Source: Gammaproteobacteria bacterium
GTDB taxonomy: Bacteria > Pseudomonadota > Gammaproteobacteria > JAJDOJ01
NCBI GenBank assembly: GCA_027030565.1
Contig: JALVEU010000047.1
Coordinates: forward strand, 1 to 5,034
Length of the DNA stretch: 5,034 nt
Direction of reading: 5' to 3'
Of this stretch, positions 1-4,924 are shown one piece after another; position 1 is the first letter of the stretch, and each line of letters starts with the position of its first letter. The position numbers were made by a program, and so were the translations under genes. The notes under the pieces were generated by a model. The model saw nothing but the letters and a program-made list of their open reading frames with translations. It did not search any database and was not told where the DNA came from.

Positions 1-332
1 AGGCCGTAGAGCTCGTCGGCATTGTCCTCGCCCAGCGCTTCCAGATAAAGGCGGTCACCGAGGTCCTCCAGGAGCACCAGTCCGGCGGCCACGTCGGCGC
101 AGTGCACGGCCGGGACGTGAATGCCGGCCTCTGCCAGGAGTCCGGCGATGTGTAGGAAGGGCCGGACATCCTCGTGGTCCGGCGGTGCATCCATGAGCAC
201 GTAACGGCGGCCATCCACATTCACGCGCCAGTAGCGTCTGAAGCTGGCGTCACCCGCCAGCGGGGCGAGCGACACCGTGCCGCCACCCGTGCAGCGGCTC
301 ACGAACTCGCTCAGGCGTGCTTCGCCAGACAT
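1..332 (-). CDS. amgK: AmgK-like N-acetylmuramate/N-acetylglucosamine kinase, N-terminal part (runs off the left edge)
   Basis: Only the first 110 codons are present; the gene continues beyond base 1. The translation shows the family's N-terminal signature in order: GDASFRRYWRV (residues 27-37), the nucleotide-binding strand with VLMDAPP (45-51), EDVRPFLHIAGLLAEAGIHVP (54-74) and LVLLEDLGDRLYL (85-97). This is the AmgK branch of the aminoglycoside phosphotransferase fold. Known AmgK enzymes phosphorylate the anomeric hydroxyl of MurNAc or GlcNAc in the cytoplasm, and MurU then makes UDP-MurNAc, a recycling route that bypasses the fosfomycin-sensitive MurA step. The catalytic loop lies outside the window. 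The start is uncertain: ATG at 332 has GGAG only 3 nt upstream, whereas an in-frame TTG at 341 has GGGAG 6 nt upstream and would add three residues. Either gives a slightly short N-terminus for the family. A murU partner would be expected to the left. A related sugar or aminoglycoside kinase is the alternative. Confidence 0.87.
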   Translation of the reverse strand, partial: MSGEARLSEFVSRCTGGGTVSLAPLAGDASFRRYWRVNVDGRRYVLMDAPPDHEDVRPFLHIAGLLAEAGIHVPAVHCADVAAGLVLLEDLGDRLYLEALGEDNADELYG

Positions 333-376
333 CTTCTCCAACTTCGTCTCCCGTGCCCGTTCCGCCTCGTCGCGGT

Positions 377-390
377 CTGCTCCGGAGCAG
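377..390. repeat. Perfect 14-bp palindrome CTGCTCCGGAGCAG
   Basis: The two 7-nt halves are exact reverse complements with no spacer, so this suits binding by a dimeric regulator better than an RNA hairpin. It lies in the divergent spacer, about 45 bp upstream of the kinase start and about 124 bp upstream of the membrane-protein start. Part of it, CTCCGGA, recurs at 396-402. In G+C-rich DNA some palindromes arise by chance, so the operator role is inference. Confidence 0.4.
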
Positions 391-407
391 GGCGTCTCCG
401 GATGCCG

Positions 408-423
408 CACGAGTCTTCTCGTG
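408..423. repeat. Inverted repeat CACGAG-TCTT-CTCGTG
   Basis: Six-base arms match perfectly around a 4-nt spacer. The element can be read as an operator half-site pair or as a small stem-loop in either divergent transcript. It is followed on the plus strand by GGGAGAAT and not by a T-run, so it is not an intrinsic terminator in that direction. Confidence 0.35.
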
Positions 424-502
424 GGAGAATGATGGGCACAGCACGCGGGCATGTGCAAGCGGCCTCCTGCGCCGCCACCGATCATCGACTCACCAACCAG
501 AC

Positions 503-507
503 AGGAG
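503..507 (+). promoter_or_regulatory. Ribosome binding site AGGAG that fixes the start of the DUF5362-like gene
   Basis: AGGAG stands 6 nt before the ATG at 514. An in-frame ATG at 451 would add 21 proline-rich residues without a comparable site, so 514 is preferred. Confidence 0.8.
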
Positions 508-513
508 ACCCGT

Positions 514-918
514 ATGGCCTCCCACGACAATCCGGCTTCCGTCGCACAAACCAGTCTCATCGCGCGTGTCAGCGAGCCTCTGTACACGGCCAGGGGATGG
601 ATGAAGCTCGCCGGTGCGCTGGTCATCCTCTACGGTGTCCTCACGGCGCTGACCATCGTCGGCCTGCTCATCGCCTGGATCCCCATCTGGATGGGCGTGC
701 TCCTGTTCCAGAGTGCGAAAGCGGTGGAGCAGGCCCATCTGGCCTCCGACGAGCAGGCGTTTCTCCTCGCGCAGCTCAAGCTCAAGACCTATTTCGTGAT
801 CACCGGGGTGCTCGCCCTGATCGTCCTCCTGCTGGCGGTGTTGCAGGTGGTGGGCATGGGGCTCGGCATGTTCATGCACTGGGAGACCATGCAGCAGATC
901 ATCACCTCCGGCCCATGA
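514..918 (+). CDS. Small integral membrane protein, DUF5362-like
   Basis: The product has 134 residues. A short polar N-terminus is followed by EPLYTARGWMKLAG (21-34), a long hydrophobic stretch at about 32-65 (ALVILYGVLTALTIVGLLIAW, then IPIWMGVLLFQ) that could form a tight pair of membrane helices, a polar loop (66-91: SAKAVEQAHLASDEQAFLLAQLKLKT) and a second hydrophobic stretch at 93-120. The order 'YxxxGWMKLxG...YGxLTAxxIxGxxIAWxPIWxGVLLFQ...LKTYFxIxGVLxLI' is what I recall for DUF5362 inner-membrane proteins, which have no known function; the family name is from memory. There is no signal peptide and no catalytic motif. The start at 514 is set by the AGGAG site. The stop overlaps the next start (ATGA at 915-918), so the methyltransferase is likely translationally coupled. 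A membrane partner for that enzyme is possible but unproven. Confidence 0.85.
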   Translation: MASHDNPASVAQTSLIARVSEPLYTARGWMKLAGALVILYGVLTALTIVGLLIAWIPIWMGVLLFQSAKAVEQAHLASDEQAFLLAQLKLKTYFVITGVLALIVLLLAVLQVVGMGLGMFMHWETMQQIITSGP

Positions 919-1577
919 GTCGTCGCAGTCTCGGGCTGAGTGACGCCCTGCACGCCTATCTGCTGCGTACCGGGGTGCGCGAACCGCCCCTGCTGTCCCG
1001 GTTGCGTGAGGAGACGGCGCGTGACCCCATGGCGCGGATGCAGATCGCACCCGAGCAAGGCCGATTCATGGAGCTGCTGGTTTCGATCCTGGGCGCGCGC
1101 AGGGCGATCGAGATCGGCACGTTCACCGGCTACAGCGCCTTGTGGATCGCTCGCGCCCTGCCTCCGGACGGGCTGCTGGTGTGCTGTGACATCAGCGAGA
1201 CATGGACTCGGGTGGCGCGTAGGTACTGGGCCGAGGCGGGGCTGGACGACCGTATCCGGCTGCATCTGGCACCGGCCCTCGAGACGCTGGACGGGCTGCT
1301 CGCACAGGGTGAGGCGGGGAGCTTCGACTTCGCCTTCATCGACGCGGACAAGAAGGGCTATGCGGCGTACTTCGAGCGCTGCCTGCGCCTGCTGCGGCCC
1401 GGTGGCGTCGTTGCGGTGGACAACGTGTTCTGGGATGGCGCCGTGGTCGACGAGACCCCCGGCGACGAAGACACGCAGGCCATACGCGCCTTCAACGAGC
1501 GGCTGGCTGCCGACGACCGGGTGGCGCTCAGCGTGGTTCCCGTCGGTGACGGGCTCGCGCTGGCCCGTAAGCGTTGA
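915..1577 (+). CDS. Class I SAM-dependent O-methyltransferase (Methyltransf_3 / COG4122 type)
   Basis: The product has 220 residues, the usual size of the caffeoyl-CoA/catechol-type bacterial O-methyltransferases. Visible motifs are AIEIGTFTGYSALWIARALP (64-83, glycine-rich SAM loop), VCCDIS (89-94, acidic end of strand 2 that binds the SAM ribose), FDFAFIDADKKGY (137-149) and LRPGGVVAVDNVFWDG (160-175). D143, D169 and N170 correspond to the divalent-metal ligands of this family, so the active site looks complete. The N-terminal segment with RDPMARMQIAPEQGRFMELLV (36-56) matches the usual cap that precedes the Rossmann core. Family members methylate vicinal hydroxyls of small aromatic or polyketide compounds; this substrate cannot be deduced. 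The ATG lies inside the preceding stop (ATGA), indicating coupled expression from the promoter left of 514. Its last 50 bp are antisense to the glycosyltransferase gene. An in-frame ATG at 1029 would remove part of the cap and is less likely. Confidence 0.93.
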   Translation: MSRRSLGLSDALHAYLLRTGVREPPLLSRLREETARDPMARMQIAPEQGRFMELLVSILGARRAIEIGTFTGYSALWIARALPPDGLLVCCDISETWTRVARRYWAEAGLDDRIRLHLAPALETLDGLLAQGEAGSFDFAFIDADKKGYAAYFERCLRLLRPGGVVAVDNVFWDGAVVDETPGDEDTQAIRAFNERLAADDRVALSVVPVGDGLALARKR

Positions 1578-2535
1578 GTCCGCCACCCCAGCGCCCCACG
1601 CGCCGGGCTACCTTGTGCAGGAAGTTTTCCAGGCGCTTGACGTGGAAACGCGCGCTGGAGAACGGCTGCCCGATGCGCTCCAGGGTCTCACGATGCAAGG
1701 TCCAGAACGCCTCGGTGCGCGCGCGGTAGGGCTTGTGTGCCAACACGCGGTAGTATTTGTCGAGGAGTTGCGCCATCCGCGTCTGGAACTCGGCCTCGTC
1801 CAGGAATTCCGGCCCGTAGAGGGCCAGCAGCTCCAACTGCTGGAGCGGCAGGCGCAGCATCGGTCGGGCCTGCGTGCTGGTGGCGGACTCCTCGTGCCGG
1901 CGCACGAAGCTCAGCACCTGGTGGACGAAGCCGAAGTCCACCGCGCGCATGAGCTCATAGAGCACCTTGACGTCGGCGTTGAGATCCGGCCCCGGGTAGA
2001 AGGGATCGCGCCCGCGCACCAGATCGGCGCGGATCAACAGGCCCGAGGGCGAGAGGAACGGATAGGTCTCGCCCAGGAGCACCCGGCGGGCCAGCTCTCG
2101 CCCGGGCACATGGGGGCTCGGGTATGACAGACCATCGCAGGCCACTCGGTCGCCCCACTGGCAGTAGCCGCCCACCACGCCGATGTCCGCGTGGGCCTCG
2201 CCGGCCTCGACCAGGGCGCGTAGGCAATCGGGCATCAGCATGTCGTCGGCGTGGACCACCTTGCACCAGCGGCTCTGCGGCGAGATCTGCCGCATGGCAT
2301 GGTTCCAGTTGTCCATGAGTGGCAGGAGCTCGGGATTGCGCAGCACGCGGATGCGGGGCTCCTCGGCCGCGAAGCGGGCGGCGATCTCTGGGGTACGGTC
2401 GGTGCTCGCATTGTCGAGGATGACGTATTCCCAGTTGGAATACGTCTGCTGCAGCACACTGCGGATGCACGGTTCGAGATAGGCTTCCCCGTTGTAGACG
2501 GGAGTGACGACCGAGACCAGGGGCTCTGCGCTCAT
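1528..2535 (-). CDS. Family 2 (GT-A fold) glycosyltransferase
   Basis: The product has 335 residues. It opens with the GT2 signature PLVSVVTPVYNGEAYLEPCIRSV (5-27), then LQQTYSNWEYVILDNASTDRT (28-48), where D41 and D46 bind the nucleotide sugar, and WCKVVHADDML (90-100), whose D97/D98 form the DxD-like metal site. PSGLLIRADLV (163-173) and DLNADVKVLYEL (184-195) fit the acceptor/catalytic half. The C-terminal 80 or so residues are basic and helical (RARTEAFWTLHRETLERI, then FHVKRLENFLHKVARRVGRW), suggesting membrane-surface contact. No membrane helix is seen, so it should act at the cytoplasmic face, adding a sugar to a lipid-linked or surface glycan; donor and acceptor are unknown. The ATG at 2535 lacks a good ribosome site. 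A GTG at 2610 with AAGGA 10 nt upstream is in frame, but its extra 25 residues do not look like the family. It is divergent from the acyltransferase gene and overlaps the methyltransferase gene tail to tail. Confidence 0.92.
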   Translation of the reverse strand: MSAEPLVSVVTPVYNGEAYLEPCIRSVLQQTYSNWEYVILDNASTDRTPEIAARFAAEEPRIRVLRNPELLPLMDNWNHAMRQISPQSRWCKVVHADDMLMPDCLRALVEAGEAHADIGVVGGYCQWGDRVACDGLSYPSPHVPGRELARRVLLGETYPFLSPSGLLIRADLVRGRDPFYPGPDLNADVKVLYELMRAVDFGFVHQVLSFVRRHEESATSTQARPMLRLPLQQLELLALYGPEFLDEAEFQTRMAQLLDKYYRVLAHKPYRARTEAFWTLHRETLERIGQPFSSARFHVKRLENFLHKVARRVGRWGGGLNAYGPARARHRREPR

Positions 2536-2604
2536 GGGATCGCGATGGCTGGGGGCGCTGGCGCGGCAGTGTAGCAGGTCGGTGGTCTCTGCCGGGATGA
2601 CGTA

Positions 2605-2615
2605 ATTCACTGAAT
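2605..2615. repeat. Inverted repeat ATTCA-C-TGAAT in the divergent spacer
   Basis: Five-base arms are perfect around one central base, set in the only A+T-rich patch of the spacer. It is 48 bp before the acyltransferase start and 70 bp before the glycosyltransferase start. The short arms make chance occurrence quite possible. Confidence 0.25.
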
Positions 2616-2646
2616 CGGTGTCCTTCGCGGCACCACACGCACCTGC

Positions 2647-2652
2647 AGGAGG
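2647..2652 (+). promoter_or_regulatory. Ribosome binding site AGGAGG that fixes the acyltransferase start
   Basis: AGGAGG is a full match to the anti-Shine-Dalgarno core, 10 nt before the ATG at 2663. A GTG at 2618 in the same frame would add 15 residues but has no comparable site, so 2663 is preferred. Confidence 0.75.
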
Positions 2653-2662
2653 AACGTCGGGA

Positions 2663-3331
2663 ATGGCACTCAGGGGACGTCGCAAGCGCCTGTTGCGCTG
2701 GGTATTGAAGCGGGCGGGACGGGGCCTGCCCCGGGAGGCGGCGTTGCGCTGGGCGGCGCGGCAGCTCCCCCCCTTCTACGGCCAGGTCGCGCTCAGCCGA
2801 CTGGTGGAGGAGGGCTTCGTCTCGCCGGATGCGGTGATCGCCCATGCGGGCCTGCGCATGGGGCGGCACTGTTTCGTGGGCGAGCGGGTCACCATCTATC
2901 AGGAACGGGACGGCGGCGAGGTGGTCCTGGAAGACGGCGTGCATCTGCACCGTGACACGGTGATCCAGACGGGGCAGGGCGGGACGGTGGTGTTGGGTGC
3001 CGAGACCCATGTGCAGCCGCGCTGTCAGTTCTCCGCCTATCTGGGATCCGTCCGCGTGGGCGCGCGAGTGGAGATCGCACCCGCCTGCGCGTTCTATCCT
3101 TACAACCATCGGGTAGCCGCGGGCACCCCGGTGCGCCAACAGCCCCTGACCACCAAGGGCGGCATCGAGATCGGCGACGACGTGTGGATCGGCTACGGCG
3201 CCATCCTGCTCGACGGTGTGCGAGTGGGTGCCGGGGCGGTCATCGGGGCGGGGGCCGTGGTGACCCGCAGCGTGGAGCCCGAGGCCATCGTCGCCGGCAA
3301 CCCTGCCCGGGTGATCGGTATGCGATCCTGA
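2663..3331 (+). CDS. Left-handed beta-helix (hexapeptide repeat) acyltransferase
   Basis: The product has 222 residues. The first 40 are strongly basic and helical (RGRRKRLLRWVLKRAGRGL), likely an amphipathic segment lying on the membrane. Residues 55 to 218 form imperfect hexapeptide turns such as VGERVTIY, VLEDGVHLHRDTV, VVLGAETHV and VRVGARVEIAP, ending with IEIGDDVWIGYGAILLDGVRVGAGAVIGAG (168-197) and the closing VEPEAIVAGNPARVIG (204-219). H149, in AFYPYNHRVAAG, sits where xenobiotic/maltose/serine-type O-acetyltransferases place the catalytic histidine. Relatives move acetyl or other acyl groups from CoA to a sugar or surface-glycan hydroxyl, forming active sites between subunits of a trimer. 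Its position divergent from a glycosyltransferase supports polysaccharide or glycolipid acylation, but the acceptor is unknown. It is followed 16 bp later by the lipoprotein gene, so the two are probably one transcript. Confidence 0.92.
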   Translation: MALRGRRKRLLRWVLKRAGRGLPREAALRWAARQLPPFYGQVALSRLVEEGFVSPDAVIAHAGLRMGRHCFVGERVTIYQERDGGEVVLEDGVHLHRDTVIQTGQGGTVVLGAETHVQPRCQFSAYLGSVRVGARVEIAPACAFYPYNHRVAAGTPVRQQPLTTKGGIEIGDDVWIGYGAILLDGVRVGAGAVIGAGAVVTRSVEPEAIVAGNPARVIGMRS

Positions 3332-3347
3332 GGGACGCAGGCGATCG

Positions 3348-4730
3348 ATGGGACTTCCGTCCTGGATCCGGTCTGTTCCGGCGCGCCGTGTCCGCCTGCC
3401 GCACGGGCGGCACCTGGCGGGCTGTGCCCTCGCCGCCTTCCTCGGGGCCTGTGGCGGCGGCGATGGTGCCGGGGAATCCCCGGGGACGGTCCAGGTGGTG
3501 GTACAGGACACGGCGCTGGCGCCGGCGGACGCCTACGGGGTGGCCTTCCGGATTCCAGGCGGGACGTGGGTGACGGTGCCCGCCGATGCTCCCGGGCATT
3601 ACACCCTGGTGCTGCCCGCTCCTGCGGAAGCGGTGGAGGTCGCCATCCGTTGCGACGGCGCGGCCCCCCGGAGCCGCGTCTACGTGCATGCGTTCGGTCT
3701 GTCCGAGGGCCGGAAGGTGTTGGTGAGCTACTGCAGACGGGCGGAGGCCACAGAACGCAAGCTCGCCATCTCTGCACGACTGCCCGCGGGCGCGGACAGA
3801 CTTGCGGTCACGGGCAGCGGCAGCCGGGTCGCGTCGGAGGTGCGGGCCTCGGCGCGAGGGGAGGCGCACGCCGAGCTCCCCACGGCCGTAACCGGCGATG
3901 CTCAAGACCTGATCCTGCTGGCCGGCAGGGGGGAACCGGAAGTCCGGCCGCTGGCGCTGGCCGTGCTGCGCGACGTGGACCCGGAGGCGGCCGGTACCGG
4001 CCTGCGCGCCGACCTGAGCGCCCCTGGTCTGCGGCTGGCGCCGGCGGCCGCCCTGGATCTGGTGGCGATGCCCCCGGGTTGGGAGCCCCACTACCGGCTG
4101 CACTTGCTCACCGCGCGTGGGGCCAAGCTGGTGGTGCAGGAACGTGTGGGTGTGTACAGCGATCTGCTCGCCGTGCCCCGGCCGGCCGCCGGTGGGGCGG
4201 CCGCGGAGGACTGGCTGGAGCTCTACGCCGAGTCGCGGGCGGGAGACGGGCGCCGCGTGTACACGCGTCTACACCGGCGGGTGGGGGCCCGACCAAGCGG
4301 CTTCGTGATGGACTTCCCGGTGCCTTTCTGGTCCGCCGACTACCGGCCCCGCTTCGAGCCCCTGCTCGTGTTCGACGGGCTCACGGATTCGTCCCCGGGG
4401 CACCTGGGCTACCGCTTCCGGGTGGAACGCCCCGGCGCACCGGCGAGCTGGGAGCTGAACGTCTCCGACGGTTTCCTGCGGGCGATGGGAACGGCACATT
4501 ACGTCCTGCCCGATTTGGCGATGGTGCCCGGGTTCGGCGACGCGTGGCAGCCCACGCCGGGCGAGCCGCTGCGCTTCGACGCCTTCAGCGGAAGCTTCGA
4601 GGGCACGGACTGGCAGGCCTACATCCTGGCGCCCGAACCCATCGGCAACCGGCGCCATCGACCCATCGACGGGCAGCGGCTCCGTGTCTCCAGGATCCAG
4701 GGCGTGCTGCCGGCGCAACGCAAGCGCTGA
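3348..4730 (+). CDS. Predicted lipoprotein of unknown family, probably outer-membrane or periplasmic
   Basis: The product has 460 residues and I do not recognise its family. The N-terminus is an unusually long arginine-rich n-region (residues 1-22), a short hydrophobic core (LAGCALAAFLG, 23-33) and a lipobox LGAC with C35 as the expected lipidated residue, followed by a glycine-rich linker (GGGDGAGES). Glycine at +2 does not match the Asp inner-membrane retention signal, so outer-membrane sorting is likely. The mature part has no membrane helix and alternates short hydrophobic strands with turns, suggesting stacked beta-sandwich domains: about 46-130 (TVQVVVQDTALA to KVLVSYC), about 135-215, and a C-terminal half (about 240-450) rich in Trp, Tyr and Phe (VMDFPVPFWSADYRPRFEPLLVF, SWELNVSDGFL, DAFSGSFEGTDWQAYIL). 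C102 and C129 could form a disulfide. No catalytic motif is evident. The ATG at 3348 is the only ATG upstream of the lipobox; its ribosome site is weak. Close spacing suggests co-transcription with the acyltransferase. A glycan-binding or surface role is only a guess. Confidence 0.85.
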   Translation: MGLPSWIRSVPARRVRLPHGRHLAGCALAAFLGACGGGDGAGESPGTVQVVVQDTALAPADAYGVAFRIPGGTWVTVPADAPGHYTLVLPAPAEAVEVAIRCDGAAPRSRVYVHAFGLSEGRKVLVSYCRRAEATERKLAISARLPAGADRLAVTGSGSRVASEVRASARGEAHAELPTAVTGDAQDLILLAGRGEPEVRPLALAVLRDVDPEAAGTGLRADLSAPGLRLAPAAALDLVAMPPGWEPHYRLHLLTARGAKLVVQERVGVYSDLLAVPRPAAGGAAAEDWLELYAESRAGDGRRVYTRLHRRVGARPSGFVMDFPVPFWSADYRPRFEPLLVFDGLTDSSPGHLGYRFRVERPGAPASWELNVSDGFLRAMGTAHYVLPDLAMVPGFGDAWQPTPGEPLRFDAFSGSFEGTDWQAYILAPEPIGNRRHRPIDGQRLRVSRIQGVLPAQRKR

Positions 4731-4802
4731 TATGGGCTCAGGGCCGCTGCCGGACCGCAGCCGGTGCCTCGGTTGCTCTGCAGAGGCGTTGGCGATACGG
4801 AA

Positions 4803-4845
4803 GGCATGGCCAGATGCTGGGGGGTCTGCCTGGAATGACCATGCC
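4803..4845 (+). terminator. Possible stem-loop downstream of the lipoprotein gene
   Basis: GGCATGG (4803-4809) pairs perfectly with CCATGCC (4839-4845). The stem can continue with CCAG (4810-4813) against CTGG (4830-4833) if the five bases AATGA bulge out, leaving a 16-nt loop. It lies 73 nt past the stop codon. There is no T-run after it, so it is not a standard intrinsic terminator; it may be an RNA 3'-end stabiliser or chance pairing. Confidence 0.25.
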
Positions 4846-4870
4846 TGCTCTGGCGGTGGGCGAAACTTTC

Positions 4871-4884
4871 TTGATGTGTATCAA
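4871..4884. promoter_or_regulatory. Perfect FNR/Anr-type operator TTGAT-GTGT-ATCAA
   Basis: The site is an exact match to TTGAT-N4-ATCAA, the site bound by the oxygen-sensing regulators FNR, Anr and relatives of the CRP/FNR superfamily. The symmetry extends one base each side (C at 4870, G at 4885). It sits in a lower-G+C stretch after the last gene, with promoter-like elements to its right, so it most likely controls a plus-strand gene beyond 5034. Binding is inferred from the motif only. Confidence 0.65.
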
Positions 4885-4894
4885 GCATTGGACC

Positions 4895-4924
4895 TTGAGT
4901 ACGTCCTACAGGACCCCATAAGAT
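4895..4924 (+). promoter_or_regulatory. Weak sigma-70-like promoter candidate right of the FNR-type box
   Basis: TTGAGT (4895-4900) and TAAGAT (4919-4924) each match four of six consensus bases and are 18 bp apart. Transcription would begin near 4931, placing the box centre about 53 bp upstream, which is not the classic -41.5. A start near 4919 would give -41.5, but TCCTAC just upstream is a poor -10. The pair is suggestive only. Confidence 0.25.

Larger units (their letters stand above)
333..513. promoter_or_regulatory. Divergent intergenic region between the amgK-like gene and the DUF5362-like gene
   Basis: This 181-bp gap lies between two genes read away from each other, so promoters for both should be here. 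I see no convincing -35/-10 pair on either strand; GAGAAT at 425-430 is a weak -10-like match without a partner. The gap contains a perfect 14-bp palindrome and a 6-bp-arm inverted repeat (listed separately). The heptamer CTCCGGA also occurs twice as a direct repeat, at 380-386 and 396-402. The minus frame of the kinase stays open through this gap, but the peptide shows no family resemblance, so I treat the gap as non-coding. Confidence 0.55.
2536..2662. promoter_or_regulatory. Divergent intergenic region between glycosyltransferase and acyltransferase genes
   Basis: This 127-bp spacer should carry promoters in both directions. Its middle (about 2597-2617) is much richer in A+T than the surroundings and contains the inverted repeat ATTCA-C-TGAAT at 2605-2615, a reasonable candidate for a shared operator or melting region. 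On the minus strand TACACT (complement of 2569-2574) is a weak -10 candidate with no good -35. No confident promoter can be assigned. Confidence 0.45.

Noticed and set aside
451..513. Earlier ATG start for the DUF5362-like protein
   Set aside because: It would add a proline-rich 21-residue leader lacking a ribosome site, while ATG 514 has AGGAG at ideal spacing and fits the family N-terminus.
174..914. Open frame upstream of and continuous with the O-methyltransferase on the plus strand
   Set aside because: It is antisense to the kinase N-terminus and out of frame with the DUF5362-like gene. The upstream peptide has no family features, and the methyltransferase has its own coupled start at 915.
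490..1586. Two minus-strand open frames opposite the membrane-protein and methyltransferase genes
   Set aside because: They mirror two well-supported plus-strand genes and show no recognisable domains or ribosome sites.
1955..3511. Long minus-strand open frame of 518 codons across the glycosyltransferase start and the acyltransferase
   Set aside because: It is a high-G+C shadow: low-complexity Arg/Pro/Gly/His peptide, covering two genes with clear family motifs in other frames.
3240..4103. Minus-strand open frame of 287 codons opposite the lipoprotein gene
   Set aside because: The peptide is rich in Arg, Gly, Pro and His and shows no domain motifs, as expected for the antisense of a G+C-rich gene.
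3566..4921. Plus-strand open frame of 451 codons overlapping the lipoprotein gene
   Set aside because: It is an alternate-frame shadow with Arg/Gly/Ala-rich low complexity. The lipoprotein frame has the signal peptide and balanced composition.
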